From CAWDDA01 sp963813345 (GTDB taxonomy: Bacteria; Acidobacteriota; Blastocatellia; RBC074), in the NCBI GenBank assembly GCA_963813345.1, contig CAWEYR010000031.1, positions 107,972 to 171,971 on the forward strand: a DNA stretch of 64,000 bases. Direction: 5' to 3'. Every line of letters starts with the position of its first letter. Within the stretch, counting starts at the first letter, position 1. The notes beneath the pieces are model-generated. The model did no database searches, was not told the origin of the DNA, and saw nothing but the letters and a program-made list of their open reading frames with translations. Both the position numbers and the translations under genes were made by a program. Shown here piece by piece: positions 18,900 to 27,897 of the stretch.

Positions 18900-21800
18900 A
18901 TGAAACTGCGTACGCTCTTTGTTGTTACTGCCTTTGTGCTTCTCTTCGCTTTGAATGCCCAGTCCATACAGGGGCAATCAACCGCGACTCTGCAGGGAAC
19001 GGTCAGTGATCCCTCCGGGGCCGTCGTCGCAGGCGCCAAAATCACCGTCCGTAATCAGGCTACAGGCGTAGATCGCGTAACTCAGACCGATGATAACGGA
19101 ATATATCAGGTCGCCGCACTGCCCGTAGGTGTCTATCGCGTCGAGGTACAGGCTCGCGGGTTTGGCACACAGGCCGCCAGCGAAGTCACCCTGCAGGTCA
19201 GCCAGACAGTCGTCCAGAACTTCCAGTTGAAGGTGACCGACGTCTCGCAGGAGGTCACAGTAACCGGCGCGAGCGTTGGCGTCGAGACGACGACCATCAC
19301 CGTCGGTCAGGTAATCGATCAAAAGACCGTGCAGGAGATTCCACTCAATGGCCGTCACTTCGTCGACCTCGGGTTGCTCATTCCGGGGTCTGTCACGCCG
19401 CCACAGACAGGCTTTTTGACCGCGCCGCTACGCGGGCAGGGTTCCTTTGCATTCAATACCGCCGGTAACCGCGAGGACACCGTCAATTTCATGATCAACG
19501 GAATCAATCTCAATGATCAGGTGCAGAACCAGATCACATTCCAGCCGTCGATCAATACCGTGCAGGAGTTCAAGGTCGATAATTCGACATTCAGTGCTGA
19601 GTACGGCCGCAGTTCAGGTGCGATTGCCAACATCGCGACGCGTTCAGGCTCGAATTCATTTCACGGAGAAGCATTCGAGTTTCTGCGAAATGAGGCACTC
19701 GATGCGCGAAACTTCTTCGACCGCACCAAGCCTCCCTTCAAACGAAATCAGTATGGTGGCGCGCTGGGTGGTCCTATCGTCAAGGATCGCGCGTTCTTCT
19801 TTGCAAGCTACGAAGGGCTCAGGCAGCGTCAGGGTTTGACGCTCAACAGCGGCACCTTGAGCGAATCGCAGCGCGCTCGCGTAACTGATCCCGTCGTCCG
19901 GCAACTTCTGCCGTTCATTCCGCTACCGAACGCTGTGGTCAACGGATCGCCGCGTTTTCTCGGCTCCGGCACAGCACCCGTAAACCTGGATCAGGGGACT
20001 ATCGATGTCAGCGTGAACCTCGGAGATAAGGATCGCATTCACGGCTACTATGCGATTCAGCAGGATCTGCGCGGTGAGCCGATCCTTCAGCAAAACTCGA
20101 TTCCGGGTTTCGGCGACACGCGTGAATCTCGTCGACAGATCATGACGATCAACGAAACTCATACGTTTGGCCCGCGCCTCGTGAATGAGGCTCGCATCGG
20201 CTACAACCGCATCCGAATCACGTTTACTCCCAATTCGCAGGAGAATCCGGCCGATTTTGGAATAAACAACGGCATCAACCAGCCCATCGGTTTGCCGCAG
20301 ATCATCATCGATGACATCGGCCTCAATTTCGGAGGTCCTTCAGGTTTTCCGCAGGGCCGTGCGGATACGACGGTAGTCTTTTCGGACACCCTGAATTACC
20401 TGCTCGGCAGGCATTCGATGAAATTCGGCGGTGAGTACCGCCGCTTCTACAACAACAATTTCAATCTCGATACAGGCCTGTTCCGATTCGGCAGGGCAGA
20501 CGATCCTGCAAGCGCACAGAAGCTCGATTTTCTGAACGGAAATGCGAGCTCGTTCAGTATCACGCTTGGTGATCGCGCCAGCAGCATCGAGACGGGCGCG
20601 CTCGGATTCTTTGTGCAGGATAGCTTCAAAGTTTTGCCGAATCTCACGTTCGAGCTGGGTCTGCGATATGACTGGAATATGACGCCTACAGAACGCTACG
20701 ACCGGTTCGTCGTTTTCGATCCTGCAACGGTATCGCTCGTTCAGGTAGGTTCGGACATTGATCGGATCTACAAGCAGAACAACAAGAATTTTCAGCCGCG
20801 TTTTGGGTTTGCGTGGGACCCGTTCAAGGATGGGAAGACGTCAGTTCGCGGTGCCTACGCGATTCTTACGGACCAGCCGGTAACAAACATGGTAACGCCT
20901 ACGAGCGCAAATCCACCGCTCGCGACACCACTGGCATTCACCGGATTGATCAGGTTCGACAACGCGGTGACGGTAGCGCGCGGAGTGGGGCTGGCGCCGA
21001 ACTCGGTTGATCAGAACTTCGACAATGCTTATGTCCAGTCATGGAATCTCAATATTCAGCGCGAGCTAACGTCGAGACTAACATTTGAAATCGGATATTT
21101 CGGTTCGAAGGGCACGCACCTTCGTCTTTCGCGAAACATCAATCAGTTCATCAACGGAGTCAGGCCTTTCCCGCGTCTGTCAGCAAGCAGTCCGATCAGG
21201 CCTGGTGAAATCCTGAACAATATCACCGAGGTCGGAAGCGCGGGCAACTCAAGCTACAACGCGCTCTGGATCAGCGGAAATCAACGGCTGACGAAGGGAC
21301 TGCAATTCAACGCTTCGTACACGTGGTCGAAGTCGATCGACTACAATTCGCTTAACTCGCAGGGTGTAGTCGTTCAGGACAGCTACAACATCAGGAATGA
21401 CCGCGGTCTTTCGGCCTACGACGCGCGTCACCGGTTTGTGACGAACCTGATCTACGAATTCCCGTTCAAAGGGAACCAGCTAGTCGAGGGGTGGCAGGTT
21501 TCTGGAATCGTGCAGCTGCAGAGCGGCAATCCCGTTACCATTGTCAGCAATCTTCAGGCTCTGACCGGAGTCGCTAACACCGGACGTCCCGACCTGATCG
21601 GTACCCTGAATGTTCTTGGGCGGCCTGAGAAATGGTTTGACAATACTGTCTGCGATCCAAGAGTCTCCTGCCCGGCTGGTACCGTCTTTGCGCTTCCCGT
21701 GGCTGCGAACGGCACGTTCCATTTCGGGAGTCTCGGCCGCAATGTAGTCATTGGACCTGATTTCAAGAACGTCGATTTTTCGATTCTCAAGAACACAAAG

Positions 21801-21992
21801 ATCACGGAAAGCGTCAGGCTGCAGTTCCGGACGGAAATCTTTGATCTGTTTAACCATGCGAATTTCGGTCAGCCGGGGACTATCGCACAGCCCAACAGTA
21901 CAACCTTTGGTGTAGTGACCAACACGCGCTTCCCAACCGGCGATTCCGGCTCATCGCGTCAGATTCAGTTCGCACTAAAGGTCATCTTCTAA
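18900..21992 (+). CDS. Oar-like TonB-dependent receptor with carboxypeptidase regulatory domain
   Basis: The protein has 1030 residues from the ATG at 18900, eight bases after GGGAGG; a GTG at 18897 is too close to the ribosome site. A signal peptide (residues 1-27) leads to a carboxypeptidase-regulatory-like domain (TATLQGTVSDPSGAVVAGAK), a plug domain (EIPLNGRHFVDLGLLIPGS, DNSTFSAEYGRSSGAIANI) and a 22-strand type barrel with blades such as RLTFEIGYFGSKGTHLRLSR, ending in the usual terminal Phe (ALKVIF). It is an outer-membrane active importer. It is intact, in contrast to the first receptor, and brackets the three GH51 genes, so it is probably part of the same glycan-uptake locus. Confidence 0.92.
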   Translation: MKLRTLFVVTAFVLLFALNAQSIQGQSTATLQGTVSDPSGAVVAGAKITVRNQATGVDRVTQTDDNGIYQVAALPVGVYRVEVQARGFGTQAASEVTLQVSQTVVQNFQLKVTDVSQEVTVTGASVGVETTTITVGQVIDQKTVQEIPLNGRHFVDLGLLIPGSVTPPQTGFLTAPLRGQGSFAFNTAGNREDTVNFMINGINLNDQVQNQITFQPSINTVQEFKVDNSTFSAEYGRSSGAIANIATRSGSNSFHGEAFEFLRNEALDARNFFDRTKPPFKRNQYGGALGGPIVKDRAFFFASYEGLRQRQGLTLNSGTLSESQRARVTDPVVRQLLPFIPLPNAVVNGSPRFLGSGTAPVNLDQGTIDVSVNLGDKDRIHGYYAIQQDLRGEPILQQNSIPGFGDTRESRRQIMTINETHTFGPRLVNEARIGYNRIRITFTPNSQENPADFGINNGINQPIGLPQIIIDDIGLNFGGPSGFPQGRADTTVVFSDTLNYLLGRHSMKFGGEYRRFYNNNFNLDTGLFRFGRADDPASAQKLDFLNGNASSFSITLGDRASSIETGALGFFVQDSFKVLPNLTFELGLRYDWNMTPTERYDRFVVFDPATVSLVQVGSDIDRIYKQNNKNFQPRFGFAWDPFKDGKTSVRGAYAILTDQPVTNMVTPTSANPPLATPLAFTGLIRFDNAVTVARGVGLAPNSVDQNFDNAYVQSWNLNIQRELTSRLTFEIGYFGSKGTHLRLSRNINQFINGVRPFPRLSASSPIRPGEILNNITEVGSAGNSSYNALWISGNQRLTKGLQFNASYTWSKSIDYNSLNSQGVVVQDSYNIRNDRGLSAYDARHRFVTNLIYEFPFKGNQLVEGWQVSGIVQLQSGNPVTIVSNLQALTGVANTGRPDLIGTLNVLGRPEKWFDNTVCDPRVSCPAGTVFALPVAANGTFHFGSLGRNVVIGPDFKNVDFSILKNTKITESVRLQFRTEIFDLFNHANFGQPGTIAQPNSTTFGVVTNTRFPTGDSGSSRQIQFALKVIF

Positions 21993-22013
21993 ATCCTGGC
22001 GCCCCTGGAGTTT

Positions 22014-22082
22014 GGACTTCTGCAAAGTCCGAATGGTCTTTTCGCCGCCGCCTTCGGCGCCAGCTGCCGCTGGTAGCGGCAG
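22014..22082 (+). terminator. Hairpins after the TonB receptor gene
   Basis: Two stems follow the stop codon: GGACTT/AAGTCC (22014-22030) and CTGCCGCT-GGT-AGCGGCAG (22064-22082). Neither has a long T run; only TCTTTT follows the first. They may end or stabilise the receptor mRNA. The rest of 21993-22197 shows no gene. Confidence 0.4.
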
Positions 22083-22197
22083 CGGGGGGGCGCGATGCAA
22101 TGCTCCGCTTCCAGTCGCCACGCCAGTAACTGCCAGGCCACCACCTGCCCGTTTCCTTGACAGAGGCGCGTTTACTGTCTTATCATCCTAAGTTTGC

Positions 22198-23602
22198 ATG
22201 TTTGAAGCACTTTCAGACAAACTGAAGAAGGTCCTCAAGGATCTGCGCGGCGAGGGGCGGCTCACGCCGGAGCACCTCGATCTCGCTATGCGCGAGATCC
22301 GCATCGCGCTGCTCGAGGCGGATGTCAACTTTAAGGTCGTCCGCGAGTTCATTGAAAAGGTTAAAGCCAAGGCAGTTGGCGCCGAGGTCTACCAGTCACT
22401 TTCACCCGGGCAACAGGTCGTAAAGATCGTCTATGACGAGCTGGTCGAAATGCTGGGTGGCACTTCGAGCCGCCTTCTTTTCACGTCAAAACGACCGAAC
22501 TCGGTGATGATTGTAGGACTTCAGGGTTCCGGCAAGACCACATCAACCGGCAAGCTCGCTCTCTGGCTTCAGAATAATCAAAGCCGAAAACCCCTGCTCC
22601 TTTCTGTCGACGTCTATCGTCCGGCCGCGCGTGATCAGTTGGCCGTCATCGCGAAAGCAGTAGGAATTCCGGTCTTTGAGGGCAATGGCATTTCCGATCC
22701 GGTCGAGCTTTGCCGTGCCGCTCGGCTCCATTGCGAGCAGGTCGGGTTTGACACCCTCATGATCGACACGGCGGGGCGTCTGCACATTGACGACACGCTG
22801 ATGATCGAGCTCGAGCGGATCAAGCAGGAGATGCAGCCGGTCGAAACGCTGTTCGTGGCAGATGCCATGACCGGGTCAGGACGCGGTCAAGAGCGCAAAG
22901 GAATTCAGCGATCGCGTTGGACTCACCGGCGTCATCCTGACAAAGATGGACGGCGATGCCCGCGGTGGTGCGGCACTCTCGATCAAAGAGGTCACAGGCC
23001 AGCCGATCAAGTTTGTCGGCGTCGGCGAAAAGTACGATGCGCTCGATCCTTTCTATCCGGAGCGCATAGTCTCGCGCATTCTGGGAATGGGCGACGTTTT
23101 GTCGCTCATCGAGAAGGTTCAGTCCGAGGTAGACGAGAAGAAAGCGCAGGAGCTTCAGGAGAAGATCCAACAGAACGAGTTTACGCTCGAAGATTTCCGC
23201 GATCAGCTCAAGCAGGTCAAGAAACTGGGCTCACTTGAAAGCGTCCTCAGCATGCTTCCCGGCGAGATGTTCAAAGGGATGCCAAAGGTTACGCCCGAGA
23301 TGAGCGCTCAGATGGAGCGGGAAATGAAGCGCACCGAGGCGATCATCAATTCAATGACGCCGCGGGAGCGCGACAACCATCTGATCATCAACGGATCACG
23401 GCGCAAACGCATTGCAGGTGGCAGCGGAACGACGGTCAACGACGTCAACAGCCTGCTCAAGCAGTATGCCGAAATGCGCAAAATGATGAAGCAAATGACA
23501 GCGGGCGGTCTCTTTGGCGGAGGAATTGGCGGAAGGATTGCACGGCGTGTTGCCGGTGTGGGTCCAAAGAAGAAGAAGAGACAGAAGAAGAAGCGCAGGT
23601 AA
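22198..23602 (+). CDS. ffh: Signal recognition particle protein Ffh/SRP54 (one frameshift)
   Basis: The protein has about 467 residues after correcting one error. Order: N domain (MFEALSDKLKKVLKDLRGEG), G domain with GLQGSGKTTSTGKLA (G1), DVYRPAARDQL, DTAGRLHID (G3) and TKMDGDARGGAAL (G4), then a methionine-rich M domain (MLPGEMFKGMPK, MMKQMTAGG) and a Lys/Arg tail. The frame breaks at 22873-22875: ATGACCGGGTCAGGACGCG needs GGT, so one G is extra, restoring VADAMTGQDAVKSAKEFSDR. Ffh binds 4.5S RNA and signal peptides and delivers ribosomes to FtsY. The gene is essential, so this break is almost certainly a sequence error. It heads the S16-TrmD-L19 run. Confidence 0.95.
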
Positions 23603-23603
23603 T

Positions 23604-23671
23604 GAGTACGTTTGTACCCTGGGTTCGAGTTCAAGCTAAAGCTTGAACTCAAACCCAGGGTTCCAAACACG
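23604..23671. repeat. Palindromic repeat (type C) between ffh and rpsP
   Basis: GAGTACGTTTGTACCCTGGG followed by TTCGAGTTCAAGC is mirrored by GCTTGAACTC and AAACCCAGGGTTCC. It forms one long hairpin and starts with the same GTACGTTTGTACC outline as the other repeats. It may attenuate or stabilise the transcript between the two genes. Confidence 0.75.
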
Positions 23672-23689
23672 GACCTGAGTCTATATAAT
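23661..23689 (+). promoter_or_regulatory. Possible rpsP promoter
   Basis: A perfect TATAAT at 23684-23689 lies 17 bases after a weak -35-like TTCCAA. It sits just past the hairpin and 33 bases before the rpsP start, so the ribosomal operon may have its own promoter. Confidence 0.45.
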
Positions 23690-23721
23690 TCGTAGGTTTC
23701 AACACTCTTGGAGGTTTTGAA

Positions 23722-23988
23722 TTGTTAGCTATTAGATTGACCAGACAGGGAGCGAAGAAGCGACCCTTCTATCGCATTGTGGTTGCGGAAAGGGAGGCCA
23801 AGCGCGATGGACGTTTTGTCGAGATCGTGGGCCACTACAACCCTTGCCGCGAACCGATCGAATTGAAACTGAATCAGGAACGGATCGACTTCTGGATCGC
23901 GCGTGGAGCCCAACCGAGCGACACAGTGCAGGGTTTGATTCGTAAGAGCGCCGGGCAGCAGGTTGCGCCGACCGAGCCAGCGGCTTGA
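23722..23988 (+). CDS. rpsP: 30S ribosomal protein bS16
   Basis: The protein has 88 residues. The sequence (M)LAIRLTRQGAKKRPFYRI then VVAEREAKRDGRFVEIVG is unmistakable bS16, a small-subunit assembly protein. The start is TTG, not ATG: GGAGG at 23710-23714 is well placed before it, and the family consensus begins at this residue. The C-terminal tail (QQVAPTEPAA) is variable in the family. It is the first gene of the rpsP-khpA-rimM-trmD-rplS operon. Confidence 0.96.
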   Translation: MLAIRLTRQGAKKRPFYRIVVAEREAKRDGRFVEIVGHYNPCREPIELKLNQERIDFWIARGAQPSDTVQGLIRKSAGQQVAPTEPAA

Positions 23989-24073
23989 GCACTCGCGGTT
24001 TCATCTCCCACGCCCTGAAGTTCGCTACTACCAGTAAGACCACGGAAGCAGAAGTGGAAGTTGAGGTGGGAGT

Positions 24074-24304
24074 ATGAAGGAACTGATCGAGTTAATTGCC
24101 CGGTCCCTTGTGGATCACCCTGATGACGTCAAGGTGAGCGAGGTAGAAGGCGCACAGACTACGGTGCTTGAGCTTCGGGTCGCTGACGGAGATTTGGGTA
24201 AAGTAATCGGCAAACAGGGGCGAACGGCGCGCGCGATCCGCACCATTCTGAGCGCATCGGGTACGAAGCAAAAGAAGCGGTTCGTGCTCGAGATTCTCGA
24301 ATGA
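24074..24304 (+). CDS. khpA: KH-domain RNA-binding protein KhpA
   Basis: The protein has 76 residues. A single type II KH domain is present with the GKVIGKQGRTARAIRTIL motif (residues about 40-57); the GxxG loop (GKQG) contacts RNA. The family (YlqC/KhpA) binds RNA, often with KhpB, and is encoded between rpsP and rimM in many bacteria, as here. Its end overlaps rimM by four bases (ATGA), so the two are coupled. Confidence 0.93.
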   Translation: MKELIELIARSLVDHPDDVKVSEVEGAQTTVLELRVADGDLGKVIGKQGRTARAIRTILSASGTKQKKRFVLEILE

Positions 24305-24858
24305 CGCGAAACGTGCCCTCCGAGCCTCCGGTCGTTGATGATCTTTATGCGATCGCCAGGATCGCCCGACCTCGAGGCTTGAAGGGGGAAGTGATCGCCG
24401 AGCTGCTCACGGATTTCCCAGAGCGGCTTGAGCGCCTGTCAGAAGCGGAAGTGCCGACCTGGGGCATCTGGCCCGGTGGCGAAGTCAGACGTGTGGAGGT
24501 CGAGCGAGCCTGGCTGCAGAATGGGCGAGTCGTTCTGAAGTTCGTGGGTTGCGAGACCGAAGAGGGTGCGGAGTTCTATCGTGGAGTATGCGTCGCAATA
24601 ACTGGCGACAGTCTTCAAGAACTTCCGCCGGACACGTGGTATCACTTCGACCTTATCGGATGCGACGTCGCAACGAACAAGGGCGAAAGTATCGGCAACG
24701 TCGAGCGCGTTGAAGATCACGGCGCGGCTCCGCTGCTGGTAGTCAAAAGTAGCGAGCGGGAAGTGCTCATACCGCTTTCTCTTTCGATCTGCATCGAGAT
24801 TGATGTCGAGCGAAAGAAGATAACGATCGATCCGCCGGAAGGTCTGCTGGAGTTGTAG
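24301..24858 (+). CDS. rimM: Ribosome maturation factor RimM
   Basis: The protein has 185 residues. The N-terminal RimM domain is DLYAIARIARPRGLKGEVIA, followed by LLTDFPERL; the C-terminal PRC-barrel domain (about 105-180) contains WYHFDLIGCDVATNKGESIG. RimM helps assemble the 30S head through contact with S19. The ATG overlaps the khpA stop. The TAG overlaps the trmD GTG by one base. The length is typical. Confidence 0.95.
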   Translation: MTRNVPSEPPVVDDLYAIARIARPRGLKGEVIAELLTDFPERLERLSEAEVPTWGIWPGGEVRRVEVERAWLQNGRVVLKFVGCETEEGAEFYRGVCVAITGDSLQELPPDTWYHFDLIGCDVATNKGESIGNVERVEDHGAAPLLVVKSSEREVLIPLSLSICIEIDVERKKITIDPPEGLLEL

Positions 24859-25706
24859 TGCGATTTGACCTGCTGACGATCTTCCCGGATTACTTCGACG
24901 GTCCACTTGACCACGGGATCATACGGCGGGCCCGCGAACAGAAGCTTATTGAGGTCGTGATTCACGACCTGCGTTCTTTTACAGATGACAAACATCACGT
25001 TGTCGATGACCGCCCTTTCGGCGGCGGCGACGGGATGGTGCTCAAGCCGGAACCGATTTTCCGCGCGGTTGAGGCCCTTGAGCCGGCCAAAGACCCGCGA
25101 ACGGCGGTGGTGTTGCTTTCGGCCCAGGGCAGGCTTCTTGATCAGGCCAGGGCGGCGGAGCTTTCGCGCGATCACGATCGAGTGATTCTGATCTGTGGTC
25201 GTTATGAAGGTGTCGATGAGCGCGTAGCAGATCACCTCGTAACCCATGAGCTCTCGGTGGGTGATTACGTTCTCACGGGAGGTGAGTTACCGGCGCTGAT
25301 CGTAGTGGACGCGGTCACGCGGCTTCTGCCAGGGGCGCTCGGCAGCGAGACTTCGGCGGCGTTTGAATCATTCGCGGATGGCGTGCTCGATTGTCCGCAC
25401 TATACGCGTCCGGCCGAGTTTCGTGATTTGAAGGTGCCCGAAGTGCTTCTGAGCGGCCATCACGGTGATGTCGCGAAGTGGCGCAGACGCGCCGCGCTTG
25501 AAAAGACTTTGAAAATGCGGCCCGACCTTCTGGAAAAGGGTGCGGCGTCGCTAAACGATGATGAGAAACGCTGGCTCGTGAAGAGCGATGCTGGCTTGAG
25601 CAAGGTGACGTTGTCGGCTTTTCTGAAGGACTTCACAACTATTGAGCAGAAACGAGTCAAGCTAAATCTGGAAGAACATGCTGAACTCGAAGCGAGTCAG
25701 GGGTAA
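24858..25706 (+). CDS. trmD: tRNA (guanine37-N1)-methyltransferase TrmD
   Basis: The protein has 282 residues with a GTG start in TAGTG. The N-terminus MRFDLLTIFPDYFDGPLDHG is the TrmD signature. The SAM-binding trefoil knot is clear: ICGRYEGVDERV and SVGDYVLTGGELPALIVVDA. HHVVDDRPFGGGDGMVLKPE is the active-site loop. It makes m1G37 in tRNAs, which prevents frameshifting. The C-terminal extension (about residues 235-282, charged) is a little longer than in E. coli. Confidence 0.96.
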   Translation: MRFDLLTIFPDYFDGPLDHGIIRRAREQKLIEVVIHDLRSFTDDKHHVVDDRPFGGGDGMVLKPEPIFRAVEALEPAKDPRTAVVLLSAQGRLLDQARAAELSRDHDRVILICGRYEGVDERVADHLVTHELSVGDYVLTGGELPALIVVDAVTRLLPGALGSETSAAFESFADGVLDCPHYTRPAEFRDLKVPEVLLSGHHGDVAKWRRRAALEKTLKMRPDLLEKGAASLNDDEKRWLVKSDAGLSKVTLSAFLKDFTTIEQKRVKLNLEEHAELEASQG

Positions 25707-25711
25707 GAACG

Positions 25712-26080
25712 ATGAATCAGGTTGATACAATTGAAAAGGCGCAGGCGCGCAGCAATGTTCCGGAATTCATACCAGGTGATACGGTCCGGGTGCACGTGAG
25801 AATCAAAGAAGGCGAGAACAAGGAACGCCTTCAGGCATTTGAAGGAGTCGTCATCGCTCGGCGCGGTAGTGGCTCACGCGAATCTTTTACGGTGCGCAAG
25901 ACCTCGTTCGGCATCGGAGTTGAAAGAATCTTTCCGCTCAACGCTACAATCATCGATCACATCGATGTCATCAAGCGCGGACGTGTTCGCAGAGCCAAGC
26001 TCTACTACCTCCGTGAGCTTCGTGGCAAGGCAGCGCGCATCCGTGAGCGTGACACGCGCGCATCGACAGCGAAAAAGTAG
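25712..26080 (+). CDS. rplS: 50S ribosomal protein bL19
   Basis: The protein has 122 residues. FIPGDTVRVHVRIKEGENKE, RLQAFEGVVIARRGSGSRES and FTVRKTSFGIGVERIFPL are the bL19 hallmarks. It sits at the subunit interface of the ribosome. It starts five bases after trmD, completing the conserved operon. Confidence 0.96.
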   Translation: MNQVDTIEKAQARSNVPEFIPGDTVRVHVRIKEGENKERLQAFEGVVIARRGSGSRESFTVRKTSFGIGVERIFPLNATIIDHIDVIKRGRVRRAKLYYLRELRGKAARIRERDTRASTAKK

Positions 26081-26095
26081 CGAACTCCCCAAGAG

Positions 26096-27835
26096 ATGAG
26101 CAGACTCGAGCGCAGAGCGAACTCCGCTACACTCGAAGTGCCGGAAGAGCCGCTGCCAGCGACCGGGTTGGCAGCAGCCTTTCGCCGCAATCGCGGCCTG
26201 ATCATATTTGGCGCGCTCGCGTTTTTGCTCGCGCTTGCCGTTTACATTCTGCGAATCGACAAAGTCGTCGGAATGTTTGTCGACGACGCGTGGTATGTTC
26301 TGCTTGCAAAGGCACTGGCGACGGGACAGGGCTACACGCTCATCAACTCACCGACGCCGGGGATCGTTCCTCTCTATCCTCCGGCATTTCCCGCCATACT
26401 CTCGATCATTTTCCGGATCGCACCGGATTTCCCGCAGAATCTCTGGCTGCTGAAATCCGTGTCCGTAGCGGCAATGCTGATCGCAGGCGTCGTAGCCTTT
26501 TATTACTTCACGCGCGTACGGGAGCTTCCGGGCTACCTTGCGATGATGATCGCGCTCGCGATGGTGCTGACGCCGCCTCTCGTTTTTCTTGCGGCATCGA
26601 CGGTCATGGCGGAATGCGTCTATCTTCTGTTTCTGCTGACGGCGATCACTCTGATTGACCGTGCTGTCAGCAGAGACGACGACGACCGCGCTCTGTGGCT
26701 GCTGGTTGCTGCCGGAGCTGTGTTCTCATCCCTGGCATTTCTCACGCGATCCTTTGGGATTGTGCTCATACTGGCCGCCGTAATTTATCTTTTCAAATCG
26801 CGAAGGCTTAAAGCAGCGATCGGTTTTATTGTTATTACGGCAGCTCTCTGCGGGCCGTGGGTAATTTACTCGCGGCTCAACGCGCCTACACCGGAGCAGC
26901 GGCTCGAGCAGGAGAGCCAGATCGTTGTGCCGTATGCGGAACAATTCTGGCTTCGTAACGCAGACGCGGGATCATCAGCAACTATTTCTGCGCGCGACTT
27001 GCCGGAAAGGGTGTGGAGGAATGTAGTTCAGATCACGGGACGCGATATTGGCAGGATCCTCATGGCTCCCGTGACGGAAGCGATTTCGGCGGCTCTCGCG
27101 GAACAACAGGGTGCCTCAGAGAATGAGGCATTGACACTCTCTTTCCTGCTGACTGCGTTTGTGATCACTGGCTTTGTGATGGTTGTCCGGCGGCGGCTGA
27201 CCCTGGCAGAGATCGTGGTCGCGCTTTCTCTTCTCCTGACAGTTATCCTGCCGTGGGACACGTTTCGATTTGTTGCGTCGCTCACGCCATTCCTCCTGTT
27301 CTATTTTCTGATCGGGTGCACAAAGATCTATCATCTGCATCTAAGGCTGCGTGAAGAGCCGCGGAAGCCTGGCTGGCCGGGTCTGGCGGTGCTCGCGGGC
27401 GTTCTTGCCGCGGTCAGTCTTGCAGGGCATGCCTACTACTTTCAAAAGAAGTTCTCGAGCAATCCGGATGACAGGCCGGTCTGGACGCGAATGTACGAAG
27501 AGAACCAGCAGATTCTCGATTGGGTGAACGAACGCGCTCCTGAGGGCAGTGTCGTTGCGACGCCGAATCCCGCTCTCGTCCATCTTCTGAGTGGGAAGAA
27601 GACGATCAGCGCTATCGACCCTGTCCGCAGGTGGGATGTCTGGACTCGAGTCGGCGCGCGTTACCTCGCATACGTGTCCGCTCTCCGGGTCAAGGATCCT
27701 GACTACTCCGAGAGCAGATACCTGACCGTGCTTGAGCCAAAAGGGTCATTGAATCTCCGAATTGTAGATCTCGGTCCGCCGGAACAGTACCGCGAGCGCT
27801 GGGGAGTTGTAGTTCCACGCGGAATGATCAAGTAG
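26096..27835 (+). CDS. GT-C (GT39/ArnT-like) membrane glycosyltransferase
   Basis: The protein has 579 residues with about 10-12 predicted membrane helices. The first periplasmic loop has VDDAWYVLLAKALATGQGY, the acidic DD pair typical of dolichyl/undecaprenyl-phosphate-sugar dependent GT-C enzymes, then INSPTPGIVPLYPPAFPAIL. The soluble C-terminus (about 470-579) holds WVNERAPEGSVVATPNPALV. It probably transfers a sugar from a polyprenyl phosphate to protein or glycan at the outer face of the inner membrane. The acceptor is unknown. It starts 16 bases after rplS, so may be read through from that operon. Confidence 0.8.
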   Translation: MSRLERRANSATLEVPEEPLPATGLAAAFRRNRGLIIFGALAFLLALAVYILRIDKVVGMFVDDAWYVLLAKALATGQGYTLINSPTPGIVPLYPPAFPAILSIIFRIAPDFPQNLWLLKSVSVAAMLIAGVVAFYYFTRVRELPGYLAMMIALAMVLTPPLVFLAASTVMAECVYLLFLLTAITLIDRAVSRDDDDRALWLLVAAGAVFSSLAFLTRSFGIVLILAAVIYLFKSRRLKAAIGFIVITAALCGPWVIYSRLNAPTPEQRLEQESQIVVPYAEQFWLRNADAGSSATISARDLPERVWRNVVQITGRDIGRILMAPVTEAISAALAEQQGASENEALTLSFLLTAFVITGFVMVVRRRLTLAEIVVALSLLLTVILPWDTFRFVASLTPFLLFYFLIGCTKIYHLHLRLREEPRKPGWPGLAVLAGVLAAVSLAGHAYYFQKKFSSNPDDRPVWTRMYEENQQILDWVNERAPEGSVVATPNPALVHLLSGKKTISAIDPVRRWDVWTRVGARYLAYVSALRVKDPDYSESRYLTVLEPKGSLNLRIVDLGPPEQYRERWGVVVPRGMIK

Positions 27836-27897
27836 TTCCTGGGAGCGCCAGGCTGGGAGCCTGGCGCGTGAAGCAAGCTAAAGCTTGAACTCTATAC
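27836..27897. repeat. Compound palindromic repeat (types B and C)
   Basis: CCTGGGAGCGCCAGGC and GGGAGCCTGGCGCG form one stem, then CAAGCTAAAGCTTGAACTC follows. It fills the gap before the YfhO-like gene, whose TTG start (27885) lies in the second part. Confidence 0.65.
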
